Shown: positions 16,781 to 25,646 of the stretch, one piece after another
How positions within the stretch are numbered: the stretch's first letter is position 1
How the letters are laid out: each line of letters opens with the position of its first letter
Origin: Caproicibacter sp002399225
GTDB lineage: Bacteria; Bacillota; Clostridia; Oscillospirales; Acutalibacteraceae
NCBI GenBank assembly: GCA_036756705.1
Contig: DAIOKN010000008.1
Coordinates: 25,569 to 89,568 of the forward strand
DNA length: 64,000 nt
Direction of reading: 5' to 3'
Position numbers and translations under genes: made by a program
The notes under the pieces: generated by a model
What the model was told of the DNA's origin: nothing
The model's database searches: none
The model's input: the letters and a program-made list of their open reading frames with translations, nothing else

Positions 16781-17746
16781 TTAAACTTTATTGACCGGAT
16801 AATGCACTTTTTCGTTCTTCATAAACCGCACGGCTTCTTCAGCGCATTTACGTTTCAGTTCTTCAGCCGATTCCTCCGAATACCACGCCATGTGCGGCGT
16901 AATCAAAATATTCCGATGCCGGAATAAAGGGCTGGCCTTATCCAAAGGTTCATTCTTTAAAACATCAAGCGCTGCCCCTCCTATCTGCCCATTTTCTAGA
17001 GCTTTATCCAAGGCAGCTTCATCAATCAGACCACCTCTCGCCACGTTAATGACATATGCCCCCTTTTTCATTTTGCAAAATTCATTTTTGCCAATGATAT
17101 TTTGAGACTCGGATGTTAAAGAGCAGTGCAAAGAAATGACATCGGACTGTTCAATTAATTGGTCTTTTCCCACAAATTCCACATAATCGGGAAATACCCT
17201 GCCGGGTTTCTTGCAATCAGGGTCATAACCGATTACTTTACAGCCTAAAGCATGGACCCTTTTGGCAAAAGCCGAACCAATTTTGCCAACTCCGAGAATA
17301 CCAACCGTAAGGTCGGAAATTCTGTGGACAGGAATGCTTCTTTGATAATCCCATACGCCACTCTTGGTCAGATTACACATGAGGCAGGCTTTCCGAATCA
17401 AGCAAAGCATCAAGGTTAACGCATGATCGGCGACCTCATTTGTCCCATAATCGGGTACATTGCACACCTGAATACCATATCGGGTCGCAGCATGGAGATC
17501 CACATTATCGACTCCAACGCCATAGCGGACAATCAGCTTCAAGGTTGGAACGGCTTTAAATACGGTCTCATTCATCGGTGCATACTGATTCAAAAAAGCG
17601 ACTGCACCGCGGCATTGTTCTATCACTTCTTTTTCGGACTTGCAGTGAAGCCAGCGAAAATCCATTCCCGCTTTTTCAAAAATTCTTTTTTCAATATTTA
17701 CATCTTTATGGTCACAATCACAAATAATTATCTTCGGATTATTCAT
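16781..17746 (-). CDS. D-2-hydroxyacid dehydrogenase family protein
   Basis: A 321-residue NAD-dependent D-isomer 2-hydroxyacid dehydrogenase. It has the Rossmann loop GILGVGKIGSAFAKRV, the substrate-binding Arg in INVARGGLIDE, the active-site Glu region LDVLKNEP and the catalytic His in LITPHMAWYS. Related proteins reduce 2-keto acids such as hydroxypyruvate or glyoxylate. In this operon it may process a side product or a second sugar acid, which is inference. The start at 17746 (MNNPK) has AGGAG upstream; the longer frame to 17782 has none. Confidence 0.85.
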   Translation of the reverse strand: MNNPKIIICDCDHKDVNIEKRIFEKAGMDFRWLHCKSEKEVIEQCRGAVAFLNQYAPMNETVFKAVPTLKLIVRYGVGVDNVDLHAATRYGIQVCNVPDYGTNEVADHALTLMLCLIRKACLMCNLTKSGVWDYQRSIPVHRISDLTVGILGVGKIGSAFAKRVHALGCKVIGYDPDCKKPGRVFPDYVEFVGKDQLIEQSDVISLHCSLTSESQNIIGKNEFCKMKKGAYVINVARGGLIDEAALDKALENGQIGGAALDVLKNEPLDKASPLFRHRNILITPHMAWYSEESAEELKRKCAEEAVRFMKNEKVHYPVNKV

Positions 17747-17805
17747 ATTGCTTTTACTCCTTTTGACCGTCGAAAAGTTCACGTTATTGCTGCATCATTT
17801 CCGTT

Positions 17806-19111
17806 TTAGCATAATCCTAACGCCTGTGGAAGCAGCATGCTAAATACCGGGAAATTCGTGACGAGTATCAGGGCGACAAGCACTGCAAAAAAGTACGGCA
17901 GTTCTTCTTTGATCACGCCTTCAATCGGAATATCACTAACCTTGCACCCTGTAAAGAGAATCGCTCCTACCGGCGGAGTAATCGTACCGACGCAAAGGTT
18001 CATCACAATCATCAGACCAAAATGTACCGGGCTCATTCCAAAGCTTTCACAAATGGGAAGAAAAATAGGAGTAAAAATCAGGACTGCCGGGGTCGGGTCC
18101 ATAAACATACCAACGAATATAAGAATGATATTCATGATACAAAGGATCACCGTCGGGTTATTGGTTACGCCAAGCAGGCCGTTTGCTATCAATTCTGGGA
18201 TATGTGTAAAAGACATGACCCAGGACATGATTGAGGAAACGCACACCATAAATTCAACAATGGCTGTTGTCTTAACCGTATTAAGAAATATTTTCGGAAG
18301 ATCTTTCAGTTTCAATGAATGATAACATGCGCTTAAAATCAAAGAATAAACGACTGCGATAGCCGATCCTTCCGTTGCAGTAAAAATACCGCCTAAAATA
18401 CCTCCGATTACAATGACGATCAGCAAAAGGCTTGGAATGGCTTTTAAAAAGCATGAAAGCCCTTGCTGTAATGTATAAGTCTCTTTCGAAACATAACCTC
18501 GTTTTTTTGCCAGTATGCCTATTATGACCATACAGAGGATGCCCCACAGAATGCCGGGAATGTATCCTCCAATAAACAACGCAGCAATCGATACCGAACC
18601 GGCCACAACCGAATACACAATCATCAAGTTGCTGGGAGGAATCATCATTCCAGTTGGGCCGGTCGCAATATTGGCCGCTGCCGAAAATTCTTTAGAATAC
18701 CCTTCTTTTTCCTCCATCGGACCGATCATGCTCCCCATAGCTGCCGCAGCGGCTACTCCTGACCCAGAAATTGCCCCGAACAGCATAATTCCCTACCGCA
18801 TTCGTCTGCGCTAAACAGCCGGGGAAACGATGGCTAATTACCTTCGCTAAATCTACCAGTCGTTTGGCAATACCGCCGTTGTTCATAATATTTCCGGCAA
18901 GAATAAAGAAAGGAATCGCGAGCAGAGAAAACTGATTTGCACCTGTAAACAGCCTCTGCGCAGAAGTAACCATTGCTTGATGATAGGGTAAAACCATCAG
19001 CATAGCAAAAGCAGAACTCAAACCGATGCTAATCGCGATCGGGATACCAAGAACCAGCATAATCACTATGCCAACGAGCATGATTATTCCCGCACTTGCC
19101 GCCAGACTCAT
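17806..19111 (-). pseudogene. dctM: TRAP transporter large permease DctM, frameshifted
   Basis: Two minus-strand frames together make one DctM/SiaM-type permease of about 434 residues. The first (from ATG 19111) carries the N-terminal helices and FSLLAIPFFILAGNIMNNGG. It leaves homology after LAQTNAVGN near 18788. The second resumes at once with MLFGAISGSGVAAAAAMG and continues through GPTGMMIPPSN to the C-terminal helices, ending at 17806. Removing one of the two T residues at 18787-18788 (minus strand) joins the frames exactly. DctM carries the substrate in the sodium-driven TRAP system. Either the gene is broken, the base is a sequencing error, or the ribosome shifts there. Neighbouring genes are intact. 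Confidence 0.85.
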
Positions 19112-19144
19112 AGATGTTCTCTCCTTTCTTAAGGTTCCGTATTT

Positions 19145-19639
19145 TTAATTTTCATGAACGGATTTTAATTCTTTTATTAAATTCATCACATTATAGATAA
19201 AATAAAATACTATGATCCAGCCACAAATTGGAATGGATGAATAGATAACTCCCACACTGACGGGAAGTGTCGCATCCCGTTGAATCATTTGCTTCATAGC
19301 CCCGGAGTATCCGCCGACAAGCATAACAACAACAGCGAAAAAGGCGATTAAGGCCTCTCCCAGTATTTCTACATAAATTCTCGCCTTTGTTGGCAATTTG
19401 TTTCTAATAAAAGCAATATTCATGTGCTCCCTAAGGCCAAACACATAAGCGCTGCCAAACATTACAAGCCAGACAAACAGGTATTGAGCAAGGGCTTGGC
19501 TAAATTCACTCGGTGCATTAAAGAAATATCGAGTGATCACCTGATACGTTACCAAAGCTGTCATAACAGCCAATATCAGGATGCAAAACCATTCCAAGAC
19601 TTTATCAACACCCTTTTTGATGGTACCTATCACATTCAT
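19145..19639 (-). CDS. dctQ: TRAP transporter small permease DctQ
   Basis: A 164-residue integral membrane protein with four predicted helices: LEWFCILILAVMTALVTYQV, a second pair around QYLFVWLVMFGSAYVFGL, then LIAFFAVVVMLVGGYSG and ICGWIIVFYFIYNVM. The loop signature GSAYVFGLREHMNI is typical of DctQ. It joins DctM as the small subunit of a tripartite ATP-independent transporter. It lies between dctP and dctM. Confidence 0.9.
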   Translation of the reverse strand: MNVIGTIKKGVDKVLEWFCILILAVMTALVTYQVITRYFFNAPSEFSQALAQYLFVWLVMFGSAYVFGLREHMNIAFIRNKLPTKARIYVEILGEALIAFFAVVVMLVGGYSGAMKQMIQRDATLPVSVGVIYSSIPICGWIIVFYFIYNVMNLIKELKSVHEN

Positions 19640-19669
19640 AAATTTTGCTCTTCCTTACTATGTAAATTT

Positions 19670-19700
19670 CTACGGGATCATCGAAAGGATGGTCCCGTAG
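19670..19700 (-). terminator. Intercistronic hairpin between dctP and dctQ
   Basis: An inverted repeat CTACGGGA (19670-19677) with TCCCGTAG (19693-19700) lies in the 87-base gap after dctP. No T-tract follows. It is more likely an attenuating or mRNA-stabilising hairpin that keeps dctP product in excess than a full terminator. Confidence 0.55.
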
Positions 19701-19726
19701 CATGTAAAAGTTTCAGACAACCGTGA

Positions 19727-20779
19727 TTATGCTTTTATCTTTTGAACATCCGCATAAATCTTTTTGGTCGATGCATCTCGATTGGCGCACTCATTAATTA
19801 ATGGTTTACAATTTTCCTTAAACGGGGTTATATCAACGCTGTTGAATTTAACGCCGTGTGCTTCGTCTTCCTTTTTACATTTTGCGGTTTCCTCATCCAT
19901 AAGGCTGAACATATTCTCAACGGATTCTTTTGCAAGATTATTGAAGATAGCCTGATCTTTTTGAGGCATGTTTTTATAGACACTGTGATTGATCACCAGC
20001 AGATCAGGAATCATCAGATGATTTGTGAATGAATAATACTTGCAAACCTCATAATGCTTTAATTCCGTAAAAGTAATGATATTGTTTTCAGCGCCGTCAA
20101 TCGTATGTGCCTGAACAGCGGAATAAACATCGCCCTGGCTCATAGCAGTACCGATGCCGCCCATTAAATTCAACATCTTTACCATGGTATTGGACTGCAT
20201 CACCCGGATTTTTTTGCCTTTTAAATCTGCCGGGGTTTTTACCGGAACAGTCGAGTAAACGCTTCTGGGGCCAAGAGAATAGGCAGAAACAACATCAAAT
20301 CCTTTTGATTCTGTTGTTGCGAACAGATCTTTGAGGGAATCCGACTCGAAAAGTTTTTTCTGCTGGTCTTGACTGTCAAACATATAAGGGCAACCAATGA
20401 TTGAAAAATCTTTATTGATATCTTCAACTAACGAATTTGCGACAATTGCCATTTGAATCGAGCCGTTTTCAACCAGTTCAAGAGAAGTTTGTTGATCGCC
20501 GAGCAATGCGTTTGGCGAAATATCGATCTCATAGTCCCCATTGGTCTGCTTCTTCAATTCGTCGCTTAATTTTGCCACAGCCTTGTATTCCGGGTTGTCT
20601 GCGGTCTGATTAAACGAACATTTCAAGACAGTTTTCGCCTTTGAACCGGATGCGGCCTTCGCTGTTGCAGATGACGCATTCGCAACAGACGCCGTTTTCC
20701 CCGCTCCGGTACAGCCAACCATTGAGAAGGCCATTACGCCGCTAAGGAAAATCGCGACAAGTGATTTCCGAGTAAACAT
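19727..20779 (-). CDS. dctP: TRAP transporter substrate-binding lipoprotein DctP
   Basis: A 350-residue secreted solute-binding protein. A signal peptide ends in the lipobox MVGC (about residues 20-23), followed by a Ser/Ala/Lys linker and the DctP fold. The fold includes GDQQTSLELVENGSIQMAI and the substrate-arginine region KKIRVMQSNTM, then VDGAEN-like HTIDGAENNI. It delivers an organic acid, here probably a uronate or its unsaturated derivative, to DctQM. It is the second gene of the operon, after kduI. Confidence 0.93.
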   Translation of the reverse strand: MFTRKSLVAIFLSGVMAFSMVGCTGAGKTASVANASSATAKAASGSKAKTVLKCSFNQTADNPEYKAVAKLSDELKKQTNGDYEIDISPNALLGDQQTSLELVENGSIQMAIVANSLVEDINKDFSIIGCPYMFDSQDQQKKLFESDSLKDLFATTESKGFDVVSAYSLGPRSVYSTVPVKTPADLKGKKIRVMQSNTMVKMLNLMGGIGTAMSQGDVYSAVQAHTIDGAENNIITFTELKHYEVCKYYSFTNHLMIPDLLVINHSVYKNMPQKDQAIFNNLAKESVENMFSLMDEETAKCKKEDEAHGVKFNSVDITPFKENCKPLINECANRDASTKKIYADVQKIKA

Positions 20780-20848
20780 ACATACTCCCCCTTAATGAAT
20801 TATTATTTTACCGGCAGGTTGAAACACCAGTCGGTTAAACAGCGAAAT

Positions 20849-21691
20849 TCATTTCAGCTCTATCGTTGGAATGTCATCCATATCGTCAAACGCACGGTTC
20901 TCGCCCGCCATTGCCCAAATGAACGCATAATTTGAAGTTCCGCATCCGGCATGGATAGACCAGCTCGGGTTAATAACGGCCTGTTCGTTGTGCATAACGA
21001 TATGGCGCGTTTCCTGTCCTTCGCCCATAAGATGGAATACTACGTTATCTTTTGGAATATTGAAGTACATGTATACTTCCATGCGCCTTTCATGCGTATG
21101 GACGGGCATGGTGTTCCAAACACTCCCCGGCTCCAATACGGTACAGCCCATTGACAGTTGACACGTTTCAAGAACATCCGGATGGATGAATTGGTTGATG
21201 ATCCGTTTATTGCTTGTTTCATCCGAGCCGAGCTTGCGGTGAATTGCCTTTTCAAAAGGAATCAATGTTGTCGGAAATGCACGGTGCGCCGGTGTTGAGC
21301 ACAGATAAAACTTTGGAGGCTCTTTGGGATCGGTTGCTTCAAATGTCACGGATCTTGTGCCCATGGAAATATACAGGCCGCATAAATGCGCAACCTTGTA
21401 TTTTGTGCCGTCAGCCGTAACCATTCCTTCGCCGCCGATATTGATGATGCCAAGTTCACGGCGCTCCAAAAAGTAGCTCACACCGAAGTTCTTCCAACAA
21501 TCGATGTTCTGGTCCAGCTTCACGGTCTTTTGGACCGGCATAATCCCCATCGTGACAATTCTGTCAACATGGGAATAAACAGCGGTTGAGTCATCCGGTT
21601 CAAAAAGTTTCTCGATTAAAAATTCATTCCGGATTTCCTGTGTCGTATAGTGCTTAAAGTCTCGCTGGTTTGCAGAATAACGAATATCCAA
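20849..21691 (-). CDS. kduI: 5-dehydro-4-deoxy-D-glucuronate isomerase
   Basis: A 280-residue cupin enzyme that isomerises 5-keto-4-deoxyuronate to 2,5-diketo-3-deoxygluconate in pectin and glycosaminoglycan breakdown. Characteristic are RYSANQRDFKHYTTQEIR at the N-terminus, FLERRELGIINIGG, and the metal-binding MPVHTHERRMEVYMYF (about 194-209). The start is TTG at 21691, preceded by AGGAGG nine bases upstream; there is no ATG near it that keeps the conserved N-terminus. It is the first structural gene after the regulator. Confidence 0.95.
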   Translation of the reverse strand: MDIRYSANQRDFKHYTTQEIRNEFLIEKLFEPDDSTAVYSHVDRIVTMGIMPVQKTVKLDQNIDCWKNFGVSYFLERRELGIINIGGEGMVTADGTKYKVAHLCGLYISMGTRSVTFEATDPKEPPKFYLCSTPAHRAFPTTLIPFEKAIHRKLGSDETSNKRIINQFIHPDVLETCQLSMGCTVLEPGSVWNTMPVHTHERRMEVYMYFNIPKDNVVFHLMGEGQETRHIVMHNEQAVINPSWSIHAGCGTSNYAFIWAMAGENRAFDDMDDIPTIELK

Positions 21692-21865
21692 TGTGAAAGA
21701 CCTCCTCTGAATTTATTTTTCTTGCAGATTTATTTCTCCTATTCTCTTAATTCATTTTTGCATTTACCTCCCCGTTTATGAGATGATTGATTACTGATTT
21801 CCACTATTTCGTATTATATTTTGATTTAATGTTGAAATAATATAGGAAATATATTATTTAACAGT

Positions 21866-21885
21866 TTAGTTTATCGGTACACTAA
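21866..21885. promoter_or_regulatory. Candidate LacI-family operator upstream of kduI
   Basis: An imperfect 20-base palindrome with a central CG, TTAGTTTATCGGTACACTAA, matches the usual shape of LacI-family operators: eight of ten positions are symmetric. The half-site GATAAACTA recurs just downstream of the regulator's own promoter at 23097-23105. A TATAAT-like box lies at 21813-21818 on the minus strand without a clear -35. Confidence 0.45.
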
Positions 21886-21934
21886 CAATAAAGGTGTATC
21901 GCCTCTTTCGTTTCTATTACTAATTACCCTACAT

Positions 21935-23002
21935 TTACTTATTCCAACCCACAAAGTTTCGCGCCAGTGACTGATCTGTCGAGCCCCTCACGCAGAGACA
22001 GCTTTCAAGTTCCACGAGAACTGGTTTCACTTTCCTTTTGTTGGAGATACGCCTTAAGAGTATTTTCGCAGATTCCGCACCGACCGAATAGGAATCATTC
22101 ATGATGGTTGTGATTCCTGGTGGAATCAGTTTTGCCCAACCCCAATCATCGAATCCGCATATGCCGAGCTGTGGTCCGATGACACATCCGACTTGCTGCA
22201 TTGCTTCAAGAACATTGATCAGCGCGACGCCATTTACGCAAAAAATTGCAAGCTTTTTCCCTTGATTCCGGTCTAAAAAGCATGAAAGCTGTTTTGCACT
22301 ACCATCGGCAGAATCGCCCCCGGTTTCATATGTAAACTGTCTGCCATCAATGTGATAAAACGCAGACATTGCATCCAGAAACGCTTGATAGCGGAGAATG
22401 CGCGGGCTGATCTTTTCGTTTCCCGGCGTAAAGAAAGCGACGCGTTCAAACCCGTTCTGAAACAAATGGCGCATACAAAGGTATGTGCTGTCGTAATTTT
22501 CAATGGAAACGGTATCGATTTTATCTTTCGCCGCAATGCTCCGATCCGCTAAAACGATTGGTACCCCTTTTTCCTTTAAATCAATTAAAAAATCATCGTT
22601 CCAGCCGGTTGTATTAACAATCAGTCCGTCTACCTGATTTGCAAGAAATTCCTTGATCGCATTGCGTTCCTTTTCGGGATTATTGTCAATATCAGAAAAA
22701 AGAACTTGATAACCATTCGAATTGCAGATATGATTAATCCCTTTTAGCAAAATAGAAGAAAACGGGCTGCTGATATCCGCAATGATGCATCCAATTGATT
22801 TGCTGACTTGAGATTTTAAACTTCTGGCAATATTGCTCGGATGATAATCCATCTGAAGAATAATATTATGAATTCTTTGCCTCGTTTTGGCGGACATATA
22901 ATCGAATTTTCCATTTAAATACCGTGACACCGTCGTTCTTGAAACGTTGGCGGCAGCCGCTACTTGCGCGATTGTAACATTTTCCTCTTTAAATTTATTC
23001 AT
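21935..23002 (-). CDS. LacI-family regulator of uronate genes (KdgR-like)
   Basis: A 355-residue repressor. The N-terminal helix-turn-helix reads VTIAQVAAAANVSRTTVSRYLNG (in two parts, about residues 9-31), then the hinge helix region YHPSNIARSLKSQ. The rest is a periplasmic-binding-protein-like sensor with GCIIADISSPFSS, DGLIVNTTG and LGICGFDDWGWAKLIPPGIT. It sits directly upstream of kduI on the same strand with its own promoter. By position and similarity to KdgR it probably senses a keto-deoxy sugar acid; this is inference. Confidence 0.85.
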   Translation of the reverse strand: MNKFKEENVTIAQVAAAANVSRTTVSRYLNGKFDYMSAKTRQRIHNIILQMDYHPSNIARSLKSQVSKSIGCIIADISSPFSSILLKGINHICNSNGYQVLFSDIDNNPEKERNAIKEFLANQVDGLIVNTTGWNDDFLIDLKEKGVPIVLADRSIAAKDKIDTVSIENYDSTYLCMRHLFQNGFERVAFFTPGNEKISPRILRYQAFLDAMSAFYHIDGRQFTYETGGDSADGSAKQLSCFLDRNQGKKLAIFCVNGVALINVLEAMQQVGCVIGPQLGICGFDDWGWAKLIPPGITTIMNDSYSVGAESAKILLRRISNKRKVKPVLVELESCLCVRGSTDQSLARNFVGWNK

Positions 23003-23077
23003 GCTGTTTTCCTTTTAGCGCCCTTATTACGGTTTCTAAGAATTTCAATCCTGTGGTACCAAAAGCACCGTTTTGTA

Positions 23078-23140
23078 GAAACTGATTAACGAAACTGATA
23101 AACTATGTTTTAGTATAAACAACGATTTGTGAAATGTCAA
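23078..23140 (-). promoter_or_regulatory. Promoter of the LacI-type regulator with operator-like repeats
   Basis: On the minus strand TTGACA (23135-23140), 17 bases, then TATACT (23112-23117). Immediately downstream, over the expected start site, lie two tandem 13-base repeats, GAAACTGATTAAC at 23078-23090 and GAAACTGATAAAC at 23091-23103 (plus-strand reading). The second contains the GATAAACTA half-site seen upstream of kduI. This is consistent with autoregulation. Confidence 0.7.
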
Positions 23141-23479
23141 TATTTTCTTCCATTTTTGTTTGCCATTTATACAACGATTTTACGATTCCCTGTTTAAAAA
23201 ATAGAGAAATCTGTACAACTTCGACAAAACAAGAAGGAAGGCAAGAACCCAAAAAGGCGGTACTGGCAGTATAAAAAGGCACCCCCTACTAAAGTACAAA
23301 AATACTCTACTAAGGGATGTCGATTGCTTGTTCTATAACAGCGAATTCGGTCCTCAACTTAGGCTCTTACAAGCGCTTTACCGTTATCGGAACAAATCCA
23401 TATTCTTCATAACACAAGTTGTTTGTCAAAACCTCTTGAGCAAGCAAAACCATCCAAAAAGACCTTGCCGAAAATGGCT
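23141..23479. other. Gene-free stretch between gap and the LacI-type regulator
   Basis: About 340 bases between the gap stop and the regulator promoter. I see no convincing gene, no terminator with a T-tract for gap, and only short AT-rich and mixed sequence. Confidence 0.5.
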
Positions 23480-24496
23480 TTATTCGTGGTCAACCTTGTT
23501 CATATGCTGGATGAGGCTCAGCACCTTGTTGCTGTAACCCCACTCATTGTCGTACCAGGCCACCAGCTTGACAAAATGGTCGTTCAGCATGATACCCGCT
23601 TTTGCGTCGAAAATGGAAGTCCGTGGATCGCCGAGAAAATCAGAAGAGACAACCATCTCATCCGTGTAGCCGAGGATCCCTTTCATCGAGCCCTTGGAAG
23701 CTTCCTTCATCGCATCGCAGATTGCTTCGTAAGTTGTGGGCTTTGCCAGCCGGACGGTCAGGTCAACCACAGAGACGTCCAGCGTCGGAACACGCATAGA
23801 CATTCCGGTCAGCTTACCTTTTACGGCCGGAATCACAAGCGCGCAAGCTTTGGCTGCACCGGTGGTGGAAGGGATAATGTTCCCCGCCGCCGCGCGGCCG
23901 CCGCGCCAGTCTTTTTTGGATGGGCCGTCGACGGTTTTCTGGGTTGCGGTAGTCGAATGGATGGTAGTCATCAGGCCTTCCACGATCCCGAATTTATCGT
24001 TGACAACCTTGACAATTGGAGCAAGACAGTTTGTTGTGCAGGAAGCGTTGGAAACGACTTTCATTTCTTTCCGGTACATGTCGAGATTGACCCCGCAGAC
24101 GAAAGTCGGGGTGTCATCTTTCGCCGGTGCGGAAATGACAACTTTTTTTGCGCCGGCCGACAAATGGGCAGATGCTTTTTCCGTGCTGGGGAAAACGCCG
24201 GTGGATTCCACCACATACTCCGCGTTGATTTTGCCCCACGGGATTTGAGAAGGATCTTTTTCCGCATACACGGAAACAGCGTGACCGTTTACAACCAGCT
24301 TATCGCCTTTTGATTCGACCTTCCCCTGAAAATGGCCATGCATGGTATCATATTTCACCATATACACCATATAATCGGGGCTGATGAAGGGATCGTTGAT
24401 GCCGACCACTTCAAAAGTTTCGGGCTGTGCGACAGCCGCACGGAACACCAGACGCCCGATACGGCCAAAACCGTTAATGCCGATTTTGATGGACAT
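23480..24496 (-). CDS. gap: Glyceraldehyde-3-phosphate dehydrogenase, type I
   Basis: A 338-residue NAD-dependent glycolytic enzyme. The N-terminal Rossmann start KIGINGFGRIGRLVFRAA, the catalytic SNASCTTNCLAP with the active Cys near residue 153, and the phosphate-binding RVPTLDVSVVDLTVRL are present. It is a single gene, 15 kb from the pgk-tpiA-gpmI cluster rather than at its head as in many Firmicutes. Confidence 0.97.
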   Translation of the reverse strand: MSIKIGINGFGRIGRLVFRAAVAQPETFEVVGINDPFISPDYMVYMVKYDTMHGHFQGKVESKGDKLVVNGHAVSVYAEKDPSQIPWGKINAEYVVESTGVFPSTEKASAHLSAGAKKVVISAPAKDDTPTFVCGVNLDMYRKEMKVVSNASCTTNCLAPIVKVVNDKFGIVEGLMTTIHSTTATQKTVDGPSKKDWRGGRAAAGNIIPSTTGAAKACALVIPAVKGKLTGMSMRVPTLDVSVVDLTVRLAKPTTYEAICDAMKEASKGSMKGILGYTDEMVVSSDFLGDPRTSIFDAKAGIMLNDHFVKLVAWYDNEWGYSNKVLSLIQHMNKVDHE

Positions 24497-24584
24497 AACC
24501 TGCTACCTCCTAATTTTTAGACCGTTCTTTATTATATTTTATTACAATAGGAAACTTTTTACAAGCTTTGCAACTATATTTTAG

Positions 24585-25622
24585 CTAATTTTCCTCTGAG
24601 CTTGATTTCGAAGGCGTATAAAATGGACTTGGTCCGGCACTGACAAATTTTTCCCCGCTTCCGCATGCTTTCGCCAAATAGCTGACATAGGCGCCGAGGG
24701 CATCCTCTTCCCCGTTCTTCCGGGCATTTTCCGGCCGATTTTTCACATCCGCCTCATCCGGTTTTTCAGATGTTTCCTGCCGGGGCGGTGCGGCAGAAGC
24801 ATTCTCTGCCGGAGCCGCCCCACACTCTTGAATCGCCGGAACAGCCGTGCAAAGCGCCGAAAGAAATGTAAGGATATAAAAGGCCAAAATGATATTCGAC
24901 AAATGCAGCCCGATGGAAATCACTCCGGCGGCCTTTCCTGTGCTGAAATACTGAACGCAGCTCGGCACCGCCGTTACTAATGCGAGAAGAGCCGCCGGAA
25001 ACCCAACCACATAAATCATCTTTCCACTTTTGGTGCTTTCTATCCCCGTCAGCAGTTTTGCCTGTGCAAACAGGAATAAAAGCAGAAAAGCCACCGTAAA
25101 TGTATGGTAGACATCCTCTACAAGATTGACAACCGCCGAGTAGGTGATAAACAGAACCACCAGGAACAAACAGCCCCAGACAGACGGGAGCAATGCGAGG
25201 AGCGGATGCCTGCCCACCCCTCGCGTTCCGGTCGCCAGCCCATAAGCAGTCATCAAAAACACAATGCCGGTCAGGATGCCCGCCACGGAAAAAATCTGGT
25301 AGAAGATTTGCCCTTCCTTCATAAAATCGGTTCCAAAACCCACAATGGACTGAACCAGTACAAAAATTCCCGCAACCGCACCCAAAGCGGCCGCGGGGAC
25401 ATTTCTCAAAGGTTTTAAAAGGCCTTCCTCCCGCGCGCTGCGGAAAGCAAAATAAGCGGTTAGAAAACCGCCGACAATTAACAGAACAGTGGCTGCTCCT
25501 ACGACTTTGCCGCCATCGGAATAAAACCCGGTCTGCGGGTCCAGATACCGAAGCATCCCGAAGATCCGCAGCGGAAGGACAACGATTAAGGTTACAAAAA
25601 AGGCAATCCACGCTCGTTTCAT
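24585..25622 (-). CDS. Polytopic membrane protein of unknown function
   Basis: A 345-residue protein with about seven or eight hydrophobic helices: near residues 7-25, 40-60, 75-97, 105-130, 145-170, 175-195, 205-230 and 240-265. A charged, Pro/Glu/Lys-rich cytoplasmic-type tail of about 75 residues ends in SSSEEN. I do not recognise the family. It begins 24 bases after citrate synthase and is probably co-transcribed with it. The start at 25622 (MKRAW) follows GGGGGAG. Confidence 0.7.
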   Translation of the reverse strand: MKRAWIAFFVTLIVVLPLRIFGMLRYLDPQTGFYSDGGKVVGAATVLLIVGGFLTAYFAFRSAREEGLLKPLRNVPAAALGAVAGIFVLVQSIVGFGTDFMKEGQIFYQIFSVAGILTGIVFLMTAYGLATGTRGVGRHPLLALLPSVWGCLFLVVLFITYSAVVNLVEDVYHTFTVAFLLLFLFAQAKLLTGIESTKSGKMIYVVGFPAALLALVTAVPSCVQYFSTGKAAGVISIGLHLSNIILAFYILTFLSALCTAVPAIQECGAAPAENASAAPPRQETSEKPDEADVKNRPENARKNGEEDALGAYVSYLAKACGSGEKFVSAGPSPFYTPSKSSSEEN

Positions 25623-25646
25623 TCTGGTTTCTCCCCCCACGCTACG

